Positions 1-7,384 are shown, counted from the first letter of the stretch. The stretch: DNA of 11,143 nucleotides from Bacteroidota bacterium (GCA_023393485.1 JAEWLD010000151.1:1-11143), one strand, 5' to 3'. The notes: generated from the letters alone by a model not told the origin. A program made the numbers and translations.

Positions 1-18
1 CATTTTGAGAAGTTTGTG

Positions 19-26
19 CAAAGGTA
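19..26 (-). promoter_or_regulatory. Bacteroidetes-type -7 box of an outward-facing gene
   Basis: Read on the minus strand, positions 26 to 19 spell TACCTTTG, a perfect match to the Bacteroidetes -7 consensus TAnnTTTG. Fifteen bases further on is an ATG at positions 3-1, directly after CAAA, so a divergent gene may begin at the very edge and leave the window. I could not find a convincing -33 TTG at the usual spacing, because the heptamer repeat occupies that area. The rival reading is a plus-strand gene tail ending in TAG at 34-36 (11 codons visible); the sequence alone does not exclude it. Confidence 0.4.
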
Positions 27-51
27 TGAAGTTTAGATGAACGAAGAGCGT

Positions 52-128
52 TGAATGTCGAACGTCGAACGTCAAACGTCAAACGACCAACGACCAACGA
101 CCAACGACCAACGACCAGCGACCAACCA
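52..128. repeat. Heptanucleotide tandem repeat, about 11 units
   Basis: Eleven consecutive 7-bp units run from 52 to 128 without a gap. In order they read TGAATGT, CGAACGT twice, CAAACGT, CAAACGA, CCAACGA four times, CCAGCGA and CCAACCA. The variants change one base at a time along the array, as expected for replication slippage plus point mutation. The array is non-coding and lies between the outward-facing -7 box and the promoter of the DUF4175 gene. It is not a CRISPR: there are no spacers. Similar short heptameric tandem repeats are known from cyanobacterial intergenic regions (STRR elements); a role here is unknown. Confidence 0.9.
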
Positions 129-160
129 ACATTTGAAGTTTTTTTAACATTTTAAAACGT

Positions 161-168
161 TACCTTTA
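161..168 (+). promoter_or_regulatory. Probable -7 box for the DUF4175-ybeY-mnmG operon
   Basis: TACCTTTA matches 7 of 8 positions of TAnnTTTG and lies 20 bp before the GTG start at 189. That is nearly the same distance as the clear -7 box in front of the OmpH-like gene. A TTTG at 132-135 could be the -33 element, but the 25-bp spacer is a little long. The leader would be only about 14 nt, which is common in this phylum. The region is AT-rich, in contrast to the repeat just upstream. Confidence 0.45.
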
Positions 169-188
169 GCGGTTATAAAAAAAGGTTT

Positions 189-3100
189 GTGGAAAGAGCT
201 ACAGTCATTTACGAGAAGCTTGAGGCTTTTATCAGGAAATATTATACGAACGAACTCTTGCGCGGCGCGATTTTCTTTGTCGGGCTTGGGCTGATTTATT
301 TTCTGTTCACGCTTTTTGTGGAGTATTTCCTGTGGCTGAAACCGGCCGGAAGAACTGCGTTGTTCTGGATGTTTATCGCCGTAGAACTGTTTCTTTTGAT
401 TCGATATATCGTTTTTCCGCTTACCAAATTGTTCAGGCTGCAAAAAGGTATCGGGTACGAACAGGCGTCGAAAATTATCGGAAGCCATTTTAACGAAGTC
501 AATGACAAGCTGACCAATTTCCTCCAATTGTCTAATGATTCGAATAAATCTGAGTTGCTCCTGGCGTCGATTGAGCAAAAGGCTTCCGCTTTACAGCCCG
601 TTCCTTTTACCAATGCAATCAACTTTGGCAAGAACAAGAAATATCTTCCGCTTGCGATTATCCCGATTTTGCTATTCATTTTCTTTTACGTGTCGGGCAA
701 CAGCGGCCTGATTTCGCAAAGTCTTAACCGTGTGGTCAATTACAACCGGCAATTCCTGCCTCCGGCGCCGTTCAAATTTGTTGTGGCCAACGATAAGCTT
801 CAGACCGAACAGAACAAGGATTTTGTCCTGAAAGTGAAGACCGAAGGCCGAATCGTTCCTGAAAACGCGATGATTTTCATAGGTGATGAAAGCTATTTCA
901 TGGAAAGCGGCAAACCCGGGGAATTTACCTACCGAATCCCGAAACCTGCGCGGAATGTGGTTTTCCACGTTGAAGCCAATGATGTAGAATCGCATGAATA
1001 TGAGTTGGCGGTAGTTGCCGTTCCATCGATTGCAAACTTTGAAATGGCGCTGCGTTTTCCGGGTTATCTCAATCGCAAATCGGAAGCGATCAAAGGCACA
1101 GGAAACGCAATTATTCCCGAAGGCACAACCGTAACCTGGCGGATGAATACCAACGCCACCGAGAAAGTGGATTGGACAGACGCGGCGTCGACCGTTGCGT
1201 TTGTCCGCGATGAAAATCGTTTCACGTTATCGCGTCATATTTCGCAAAATACTGAATATCAGATTCGTACATCGAACGACAAAGTCACCAATTACGAAAA
1301 GCTCAATTACCGGATTTCAGTGATCAAAGACCAATTCCCGACAATCGACGTCGGTCATGCGCCAGACAGTTTAAAGACTGAGAAAAACTATGTTTTGGGT
1401 AAAATCTCAGACGATTATGGGCTGTCTAGACTGCAAGTCGTTTATTATCCGAAAGACCAGCCAAACGCTGCCAAACGCTACAATTTGCCGGTGAAGAAAG
1501 ACGTGTTTGACCAGTTTGTTTTTGCGTTTCCCTCAACATTGCCGGTTGAGCAGGGCGTTTCATACGAATATTATTTTGAAGTGTATGACAATGACGCGCC
1601 GCATGGCTTCAAGAGCGCGAAATCGTCGGTGTTCTCGAATCGCATCGAAACCGATCAGGAAAAGCAGGATGCCGATCTCCAGCAACAGAATGACAACATC
1701 AATTCGATGCAGAAATCGTTGCAGAATCAGGATAAGCAGATTTCTGAAATGGAAAAGCTCGAAAAGCTCGGCAAAGAAAAATCAAGCCTTGAGTTTAAAG
1801 ACCAACAAAAAGTCAACGAGTTCATCAAGCGCCAAAAACAACAGGATGAAATGATGAAGGAGTTCTCAAAGAAAATGGAAGATAATCTCGAGAAATTCAA
1901 CCCTGAGAAAAAAGATGAGTTTAAGGAAGAGCTTCAGAAACGCCTCGAAAAGTCTGAGAAAGATCTCGAGAAAAACCAGAAGCTGCTTGACGAACTCAAA
2001 GAGCTTAACGATAAAATCCAGAATGAGGAACTGTTTGATAAAATCGAAAAATTCAAGCAAAACGCCAAAAACCAAACTAAAACGCTCGAACAGTTGGTAG
2101 AATTGACCAAGCGTTACTACGTTGAGAAAAAAGCCGAACAGATTGCCGACAAACTTGACAAACTTGGTGACAAACAGGAAGAGCTTTCGGAAAAAGGCAA
2201 GGAAAATAACACCGACGCGCAAGAGGAAATCAACAAGGAATTCGATAAAATCCAGCAAGAACTCGACGCGCTTGAAAAGGAAAACAAGGAACTCAAGTCA
2301 CCGCTTGAATTGCCGGATAACGAAAACAAGGAGAAGAACATCGACCAGGACATGAAAAAAGCCTCAGATGAGCTTAAAAAAGACAATAAAGACAAAGCCA
2401 GGCCAAAACAGAAAAGCGCAGCGAAGCAAATGAAGGAAATGAGCCAGTCAATGCAGGAAAGCATGGAAGCCGGCGAAATGGAACAGATGGAAGAAGACGT
2501 GAAAATGCTGCGTCAGATTCTGGACAATCTGCTCGCTTTTTCGTTTTCGCAGGAAGACCTGATGGGACAGTTTAAAGGCTTGAAGCGCAGCTCGCCGTCG
2601 TTCAATAAAAACCTTAAGATCCAACAAGATTTGAAGCAGCAGTTCAAACATGTTGATGACAGTTTGTTCGCATTGTCTTTGCGCAACCCGAAAATCGCTG
2701 AAGATGTCACTAAGGAAATCGGCAACGTGCATTACAACATTGACAAGGCGCTTGAATCAATGGTTGAATCTCAGGTTCCTAAAGGCATTTCGCACCAACA
2801 ATACACCATTACCTCGGCCAACAAACTTGCTGATTTCCTGGCCAATACGATGAACAGCATGCAAATGCAGCTTTCGGGCGCCGGAATGGGCAAACCCAAG
2901 CCAGGCCAAGGCCAGGGCGATATGCAGTTGCCGGATATCATCAAAAAACAGGAAGGCCTCGGCAAGAAAATGCAAGGCAAGCAAAAAGGCGATAAGCCGG
3001 GCGAAGGCCAAAAACCGGGAGACAGCGATAAGCCCGGTCAAACCGGCGGCAAAAAACCCGGACAATCCGGACAAGGCCAAAATGGAAAAGGCAACCAGCA

Positions 3101-3539
3101 AGGCGAAGGCGGCGAAAACGGCCAGGATGGCGAAGGTGACGCCCGCGATATCATGGAAATCTACCGCGAGCAGAAGCAACTTCGTGAAGCCTTGCAAAAT
3201 GAACTCAACAAGCATGGCATGGGCGGAAACGGCCAGAATGCAATAGACCAAATGAAGCAAATAGAAAAACAATTGCTAAACAAAGGTTTCAACAATGACG
3301 TATTGCAAAAGGCGATGAACCTCAAATACGAACTGCTTAAACTGGAAAAAGCGATCCAGCAGCAAGGCGAAGAGAAGAAGCGCCAGTCAGAAACCAATAA
3401 AAAAGAATATCAAAACAAATCCAATGCACTTCCGGCGGCTTTGCAGGATTATCTGAACAGCATTGAAATATTAAACCGCCAAAGCTTACCTTTGCGCCCA
3501 AATTATAACCAGAAGGTTCAGGAATACTTTAAGGAATGA
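189..3539 (+). CDS. DUF4175-family membrane-anchored coiled-coil protein
   Basis: A 1116-residue protein of the uncharacterised DUF4175 family, which is common in Bacteroidetes. I know of no established function. Three hydrophobic segments lie near the N-terminus (about residues 27-49, 57-79 and 152-169). A probable beta-rich extracytoplasmic region follows (about 190-485), then a long, highly charged Lys/Glu/Gln coiled coil (about 488-770). A Gly/Gln/Lys/Pro low-complexity linker (about 897-985) and a final helical segment complete it. The layout suggests an inner-membrane protein with a large periplasmic stalk. The GTG start is chosen because an in-frame TAA lies upstream at 153-155, the next in-frame ATG falls inside the second membrane segment, and AAAGG precedes the GTG. 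The stop overlaps the ybeY start (ATGA), implying translational coupling. The N-terminal sequence fits flavobacterial relatives as I remember them. Confidence 0.9.
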   Translation: MERATVIYEKLEAFIRKYYTNELLRGAIFFVGLGLIYFLFTLFVEYFLWLKPAGRTALFWMFIAVELFLLIRYIVFPLTKLFRLQKGIGYEQASKIIGSHFNEVNDKLTNFLQLSNDSNKSELLLASIEQKASALQPVPFTNAINFGKNKKYLPLAIIPILLFIFFYVSGNSGLISQSLNRVVNYNRQFLPPAPFKFVVANDKLQTEQNKDFVLKVKTEGRIVPENAMIFIGDESYFMESGKPGEFTYRIPKPARNVVFHVEANDVESHEYELAVVAVPSIANFEMALRFPGYLNRKSEAIKGTGNAIIPEGTTVTWRMNTNATEKVDWTDAASTVAFVRDENRFTLSRHISQNTEYQIRTSNDKVTNYEKLNYRISVIKDQFPTIDVGHAPDSLKTEKNYVLGKISDDYGLSRLQVVYYPKDQPNAAKRYNLPVKKDVFDQFVFAFPSTLPVEQGVSYEYYFEVYDNDAPHGFKSAKSSVFSNRIETDQEKQDADLQQQNDNINSMQKSLQNQDKQISEMEKLEKLGKEKSSLEFKDQQKVNEFIKRQKQQDEMMKEFSKKMEDNLEKFNPEKKDEFKEELQKRLEKSEKDLEKNQKLLDELKELNDKIQNEELFDKIEKFKQNAKNQTKTLEQLVELTKRYYVEKKAEQIADKLDKLGDKQEELSEKGKENNTDAQEEINKEFDKIQQELDALEKENKELKSPLELPDNENKEKNIDQDMKKASDELKKDNKDKARPKQKSAAKQMKEMSQSMQESMEAGEMEQMEEDVKMLRQILDNLLAFSFSQEDLMGQFKGLKRSSPSFNKNLKIQQDLKQQFKHVDDSLFALSLRNPKIAEDVTKEIGNVHYNIDKALESMVESQVPKGISHQQYTITSANKLADFLANTMNSMQMQLSGAGMGKPKPGQGQGDMQLPDIIKKQEGLGKKMQGKQKGDKPGEGQKPGDSDKPGQTGGKKPGQSGQGQNGKGNQQGEGGENGQDGEGDARDIMEIYREQKQLREALQNELNKHGMGGNGQNAIDQMKQIEKQLLNKGFNNDVLQKAMNLKYELLKLEKAIQQQGEEKKRQSETNKKEYQNKSNALPAALQDYLNSIEILNRQSLPLRPNYNQKVQEYFKE

Positions 3540-3943
3540 TTCATTTCAATTACGAGACTGATTTTGCTTTGGCAGACGAAAACCGTTATGCCGGCTGGGT
3601 TTCCCGCATCATTCAATCAGAAAACAAAAAGGAAGGAGAGATTAATTACATCTTCTGCGACGACGAATATTTACACAAAATCAACGTCGAATATTTAAAC
3701 CATGACGACTTGACAGACATCATCAGTTTCGACTATTCTGTAGGAAATGAGCTACATGGCGATATTTTTATTTCTATCGAAAGAGTTAAGGAAAACGCCG
3801 CCGACTTCAATGTCTTATTCGACCAAGAGTTGCTACGTGTAATGGCACACGGTATTCTGCATTACGCGGGCTATAAAGACAAAACCGAATCCGATGAGAA
3901 AATAATGCGTCAAAAGGAAGAAGAAAAGATGGAACTATTTTAA
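3536..3943 (+). CDS. ybeY: Endoribonuclease YbeY (rRNA maturation factor)
   Basis: YbeY is a metal-dependent single-strand endoribonuclease involved in 16S rRNA 3'-end maturation and ribosome quality control in the cytoplasm. The 135-residue length is slightly shorter than E. coli YbeY. Hallmarks are NHDDLTDIISF (residues 55-65, the family's TDVLSF region), GDIFIS (75-80) and the metal-binding helix MAHGILHYAGYKD (103-115). His105 and His109 are the first two metal ligands. The third, His in E. coli (HGxLHxxGYDH), is here aligned with Asp115; I recall the GYKD form as normal in Bacteroidetes. The ATG overlaps the DUF4175 stop by 4 nt. An AAGGA directly abuts the ATG, too close to act as a normal ribosome-binding site, so re-initiation after the upstream gene is likely. 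mnmG follows after 17 nt. Confidence 0.95.
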   Translation: MIHFNYETDFALADENRYAGWVSRIIQSENKKEGEINYIFCDDEYLHKINVEYLNHDDLTDIISFDYSVGNELHGDIFISIERVKENAADFNVLFDQELLRVMAHGILHYAGYKDKTESDEKIMRQKEEEKMELF

Positions 3944-3944
3944 A

Positions 3945-3960
3945 TGTTTCACGTGGAACA
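3945..3960. other. parS: parS-like centromere site 1 (ParB-binding site)
   Basis: TGTTTCACGTGGAACA matches every defined position of the bacterial chromosomal parS consensus TGTTnCACGTGnAACA. ParB (Spo0J) binds such sites to load onto DNA and, with ParA and SMC, organises and segregates the origin region. The site fills the whole gap between the ybeY stop (3941-3943) and the mnmG ATG (3961) except for one base. It is an imperfect palindrome with one asymmetric pair. No parA or parB gene is in the window, so binding is inferred from the motif only. Confidence 0.8.
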
Positions 3961-5838
3961 ATGAGCATGTTTGAAAACATATATGATGTTATTGTAGTCG
4001 GGGCCGGCCATGCGGGTTCTGAAGCCGCGGCTGCGGCTGCCAATATGGGTTCGAAAACGCTATTGGTCACAATGAGCCTGCAAAATATCGCACAGATGTC
4101 GTGTAACCCGGCAATGGGCGGTATTGCCAAAGGTCAGATTGTGCGAGAAATCGATGCGCTTGGCGGATATTCCGGAATTGTTTCAGACAAGACGGCCATC
4201 CAATTCAAAATGCTCAACAAGTCAAAAGGTCCGGCAATGTGGTCGCCACGCGTTCAAAGTGACCGTATGCGTTTCGCCGAAGAGTGGCGATTAATGCTCG
4301 AGCGTACGGCAAATCTTGATTTTTATCAGGAAATGGTTCGCGGCCTGGTTATCGAAAGCGGAAAAATCAAAGGAATCAAAACGTCGCTAGGCGTTGAAAT
4401 TCGGGCAAAAGCAGTAGTGCTAACCAATGGGACATTTCTGAACGGGCTGATCCATATCGGCGAAAAGCAATTCGGCGGCGGCAGGGCAGGCGAGAGCGCG
4501 GCTTATGGAATTACCGAAGATTTGGTCAATGTCGGCTTTGAATCTGGGCGAATGAAAACCGGTACGCCGCCGCGGGTTGACGGCCGTTCACTCGATTACT
4601 CAAAAATGCACGAGGAAAAAGGTGATGCAAAGCCTGCGAAATTTTCGTATTCCGACCAAACCAGTCCGCTCGTCCATCAGAAATCGTGTCACATGACATA
4701 TACTTCGTTGGAAGTCCATGATATTTTGCGTGAAGGTTTTGATCGTTCGCCGATGTTCAATGGGCGTATCAAAAGCCTTGGCCCGCGATATTGCCCTTCG
4801 ATAGAAGACAAAATCAACCGATTCGCAGATAAAGAACGGCATCAACTGTTTGTTGAGCCCGAAGGTTGGAACACCGTCGAGGTTTACGTCAACGGTTTTT
4901 CGACATCGCTTCCCGAAGATGTGCAGTTTAGAGCGCTCCGTTCTGTTGCAGGATTTGAAAACGTCAAGTTTTTCCGTCCGGGTTATGCAATCGAATATGA
5001 TTATTTTCCGCCAGTGCAGCTTAAACATTCGCTCGAAACCAAGCTTGTTGAAGGGTTGTTTTTTGCCGGGCAAATCAATGGAACGACCGGATATGAAGAA
5101 GCAGCTTCGCAGGGTTTGATGGCAGGAATCAACGCACACTTGAAAGTACATGACAAAGATCCTTTCATTTTGAAACGCGATGAAGCTTATATTGGCGTAT
5201 TGATCGACGATCTGATTACCAAAGGAACCGAAGAACCCTACAGAATGTTTACCTCACGCGCCGAATACCGGACGTTATTGCGGCAAGACAACGCAGATTT
5301 CCGGCTAACGCCGCTGTCACATGCGATTGGCTTGGCGTCTGACCAAAGAATGCGAAGAATGGAGCATAAGCTCCGCGAATCTGAAGCGATGGTGGAGTTT
5401 TTTAAGGAAACCAGTGTGACTACAGAAGAGGCAAATCCGATTTTAGAAAGCAAAGAGTCGGCTCCGATGGCGCAAAACGATAAAATGTTCAAGATTTTTT
5501 CGCGCCCGCAAATTGATCTCGACGACATACTCAGGTTTGGGCAAGTCAAAGATTATGTTGATGAGCGCGCACTCGATGAAGAAACTTTGGAACAAGCGTA
5601 TGTTCAGGTCAAATATTCGGGCTATATAGAAAAGGAACGAAACAATGCAGATAAGCTCACCCGACTTGAAGACGTGAAAATCCCCGAACATTTTGATTAT
5701 GACAAAATCAAGTCGCTTTCCTATGAAGCGAAGGAAAAGTTCAAGAAAATTCGTCCGGTGACAATTTCACAAGCCTCGCGGATCAGTGGCGTTTCGCCGA
5801 GCGACATTTCTGTATTATTGATCTATATGGGTCGTTAG
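3961..5838 (+). CDS. mnmG: tRNA-modifying enzyme MnmG (GidA), FAD-dependent
   Basis: MnmG works with the GTPase MnmE to install the carboxymethylaminomethyl group at C5 of wobble uridine U34 in several tRNAs, using FAD, NADH, a folate one-carbon donor and glycine. The 625-residue protein has the family's usual length. It carries the FAD Rossmann motif GAGHAG (residues 14-19), the QMSCNPAMGG segment with Cys48, GTFLNGLIHIGEKQFGGGRAGE-type core sequence, GTPPRVDGRS, and Cys278 in RYCPSIEDK. These two cysteines correspond to the functionally important pair C47 and C277 of E. coli. The C-terminal ASRISGVSPSDISVLL is the MnmE-contact helical domain. The start may be 3961 or the second ATG at 3967; the second gives the MFxxYDVIVVG beginning usual in relatives. 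Its upstream region is a parS-like site instead of a Shine-Dalgarno, and a second such site follows the stop. It is probably co-transcribed with ybeY. Confidence 0.97.
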   Translation: MSMFENIYDVIVVGAGHAGSEAAAAAANMGSKTLLVTMSLQNIAQMSCNPAMGGIAKGQIVREIDALGGYSGIVSDKTAIQFKMLNKSKGPAMWSPRVQSDRMRFAEEWRLMLERTANLDFYQEMVRGLVIESGKIKGIKTSLGVEIRAKAVVLTNGTFLNGLIHIGEKQFGGGRAGESAAYGITEDLVNVGFESGRMKTGTPPRVDGRSLDYSKMHEEKGDAKPAKFSYSDQTSPLVHQKSCHMTYTSLEVHDILREGFDRSPMFNGRIKSLGPRYCPSIEDKINRFADKERHQLFVEPEGWNTVEVYVNGFSTSLPEDVQFRALRSVAGFENVKFFRPGYAIEYDYFPPVQLKHSLETKLVEGLFFAGQINGTTGYEEAASQGLMAGINAHLKVHDKDPFILKRDEAYIGVLIDDLITKGTEEPYRMFTSRAEYRTLLRQDNADFRLTPLSHAIGLASDQRMRRMEHKLRESEAMVEFFKETSVTTEEANPILESKESAPMAQNDKMFKIFSRPQIDLDDILRFGQVKDYVDERALDEETLEQAYVQVKYSGYIEKERNNADKLTRLEDVKIPEHFDYDKIKSLSYEAKEKFKKIRPVTISQASRISGVSPSDISVLLIYMGR

Positions 5839-5852
5839 TTTCACGTGAAACG
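5837..5852. other. parS: parS-like centromere site 2, perfect palindromic core
   Basis: GTTTCACGTGAAAC (5838-5851) is a perfect 14-bp palindrome identical to the core of the classical parS sequence TGTTTCACGTGAAACA. Only the two outermost bases differ (A and G here), giving 14 of 16. It starts within the mnmG stop codon. An overlapping inverted repeat, GGTCGTT (5830-5836) with AACGACC (5849-5855), surrounds it and could give an RNA hairpin, but no T-run follows, so it is not a normal terminator. Confidence 0.7.
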
Positions 5853-5903
5853 ACCAGTTCAAACGCTGTCGTATCAAAGACTTGCGACGATAATTTACTT
5901 CTG

Positions 5904-6755
5904 ATGATGAATTTCAACCAAGACGAACTTTTTTTGCCCATCAAAGACTATTCGGTTTCAAAAGAAAATTTTGAGCTCTACCGTGATACATCTTTAGATT
6001 TGTTGGCAACCTTTCCCCGGCCAAATGAAATCGATTTACCACGCTATTATGAGAGCGATGATTATATTTCACATACCGACGGCAAACGGTCGGTATTTGA
6101 AAATGCATATCATTTCGTGAAGAACATTGCGCTAAAAAACAAAATCCATCTAATCGAAAACCTACAGCCCGAAAAAGGGAAATTGCTGGACATTGGCGCC
6201 GGGACAGGTGATTTTTTAAACGCGGCTAAGAATTCAGGTTGGCATGTCAGCGGAAGCGAACCCAATGAAAAAGCGCGAAATATAGCGGCATCCAAAGAAG
6301 TTTTATTGCTTGAAAATACTGCAGATTTTTCCGATCAGTCTTTCGATGTAATTACGATGTGGCATGTCCTGGAACACGTGCCCGATCCAGAAACGCAAAT
6401 TCGCGAGTTAAAGCGGCTTTTGAAACCAAAAGGGAAATTAATTGTCGCCGTACCGAATTTCAACTCCTATGACGCTAAATATTACGGCGGATATTGGGCT
6501 GCGTTTGATGTTCCGAGACATCTTTGGCATTTTTCAAAGACTGCGGTTTCAAAGCTTTTCGCGCGCGAAAACATGATTGTAGAGCGAATTCTGCCGATGA
6601 AATTCGATTCGTTTTACGTGAGTCTGCTGTCTGAAAAATACAAAACCGGACGAATGAATTATCCAAAAGCGCTTTGGATTGGCTTACAGTCAAACATAAA
6701 AGGCGCAAAGACCGGCGAGTATTCGTCGCATATTTATATCATCGCCAACAAATAA
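5904..6755 (+). CDS. Class I SAM-dependent methyltransferase, substrate unknown
   Basis: A 283-residue soluble protein with a class I (Rossmann) methyltransferase domain of the Methyltransf_23/UbiG-like kind. SAM-binding motif I is LLDIGAGTGDFL (residues 94-105), the acidic loop is SGSEP (116-120), and the motif IV region is FDVITMWHVLEHVPDP (147-162), followed by LKPKGKLIVAVPNF (173-186). FDVPRHLWHFS (201-211) is typical of this subgroup. The first 40 residues (KDYSVSKENFELY then FPRP) resemble the N-terminal zinc-ribbon region of related methyltransferases but contain no cysteine. The start is either of two adjacent ATGs at 5904 and 5907. It lies 65 nt after mnmG with no clear promoter or terminator between, so read-through is likely. 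No sequence feature identifies the substrate. Confidence 0.85.
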   Translation: MMNFNQDELFLPIKDYSVSKENFELYRDTSLDLLATFPRPNEIDLPRYYESDDYISHTDGKRSVFENAYHFVKNIALKNKIHLIENLQPEKGKLLDIGAGTGDFLNAAKNSGWHVSGSEPNEKARNIAASKEVLLLENTADFSDQSFDVITMWHVLEHVPDPETQIRELKRLLKPKGKLIVAVPNFNSYDAKYYGGYWAAFDVPRHLWHFSKTAVSKLFARENMIVERILPMKFDSFYVSLLSEKYKTGRMNYPKALWIGLQSNIKGAKTGEYSSHIYIIANK

Positions 6756-6791
6756 CAAGAAAAAATTAGCGTTTCCGATATTAAAAATTTA

Positions 6792-6799
6792 TACTTTTG
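6792..6799 (+). promoter_or_regulatory. -7 promoter box of the OmpH/Skp-like gene
   Basis: TACTTTTG is a perfect match to the Bacteroidetes -7 consensus TAnnTTTG, inside an AT-rich 65-bp gap after the methyltransferase. It lies 21 bp before the ATG at 6821. No exact TTG is visible at -33; TTAG at 6766-6769, with a 22-bp spacer, is the best candidate. The box shows that the OmpH-like gene probably has its own transcript, and it argues against a TTG start at 6797. Confidence 0.6.
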
Positions 6800-6820
6800 C
6801 GCTCATTAAAAATCAAACAA

Positions 6821-7384
6821 ATGAAGAAAATAATCGTGGCTGCTGTCTTGGCACTTGCAGTCGTCTCATGCAACAAAACAACCGAAGCTGCCGTAGTTAA
6901 AACCGCGTATGTGGACACGTCTAAATTGATGGACGAATATACTGCCGCTAAAGATATCGAGGCGAAATACAAAGCAAAATCACAGGAACTCGGCAAAGGC
7001 CTTCAGGACAAAGTTGCGCGTTTTCAGGCAGAAGCGCAAAGTTTTCGTACGAATGCCCAAGCCAACGGGCAAGCCTGGGCGCAACAGAAAGGTGCCGAAT
7101 TGGCTAAAAGAGAGCAGGAATTGCGCTATGAGCAGGATGCGTTGCTGCAACAATTGCAATCGGAAAGCGGTAAGGAAATGGATACGCTTGTCAAAAAGGC
7201 CAAGCAATTCATCAAGGATTACGGCAAGGAAAAAGGATATGATTATATCTACGGAACCGGTGAAGCTGTAAGCATTCTTTATGCGAAAGACCAATACGAC
7301 ATTACAAAAGACATCATCAAATTGCTCAATGACAAATACGCGTCTGAAGGCAAAAAAGAAGAAGCCGCTCCGGCCGCGAAATAA
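6821..7384 (+). CDS. OmpH/Skp-family lipoprotein
   Basis: A 187-residue relative of the periplasmic chaperone Skp (OmpH), which in Proteobacteria holds unfolded outer-membrane proteins. This member has a lipoprotein signal: MKK, then a hydrophobic stretch, then the lipobox VVSC with Cys17 as the lipidation site. It would therefore be anchored to a membrane facing the periplasm. After AYVDTSKLMDEY (the usual beta-strand start of OmpH proteins) comes a long Lys/Glu/Gln/Ala helical hairpin region with the Skp tentacle pattern. The conserved closing block is KGYDYIYGTGEAVSILYAKDQYDITKDIIKLLN, split by short turns. A Lys/Glu/Ala tail ends it. The ATG at 6821 is chosen because the earlier in-frame TTG at 6797 lies inside the -7 box and the ATG directly precedes a proper signal peptide. 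A strong terminator follows. Confidence 0.9.
   Translation: MKKIIVAAVLALAVVSCNKTTEAAVVKTAYVDTSKLMDEYTAAKDIEAKYKAKSQELGKGLQDKVARFQAEAQSFRTNAQANGQAWAQQKGAELAKREQELRYEQDALLQQLQSESGKEMDTLVKKAKQFIKDYGKEKGYDYIYGTGEAVSILYAKDQYDITKDIIKLLNDKYASEGKKEEAAPAAK

Noticed and set aside
52..128. Heptamer array as a CRISPR
   Set aside because: Units are contiguous 7-mers without spacers, and there are no cas genes.
1866..2258. Hydrophobic-looking minus-strand frame (130 codons) rich in Phe and Leu
   Set aside because: It is the antisense of Lys/Glu coiled-coil codons, which always yields Phe/Leu; not a membrane protein.
4600..5151. Open frame of 183 codons on the minus strand inside mnmG
   Set aside because: It is a shadow of a strongly conserved gene, has no recognisable domain and no promoter or start context.
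5830..5855. Inverted repeat GGTCGTT/AACGACC after mnmG as a terminator
   Set aside because: No T-run follows and the repeat coincides with the parS-like palindrome, which explains it better.
6370..6385. Another CACGTG in the methyltransferase gene
   Set aside because: Both flanks (TGGAA and CCCGA) fail the parS arms, and the bases encode the conserved EHVPDP segment.
6797..6820. Upstream TTG start extending the OmpH/Skp-like protein by 8 residues
   Set aside because: The TTG is part of the -7 promoter box and the extension would spoil the lipoprotein signal peptide.
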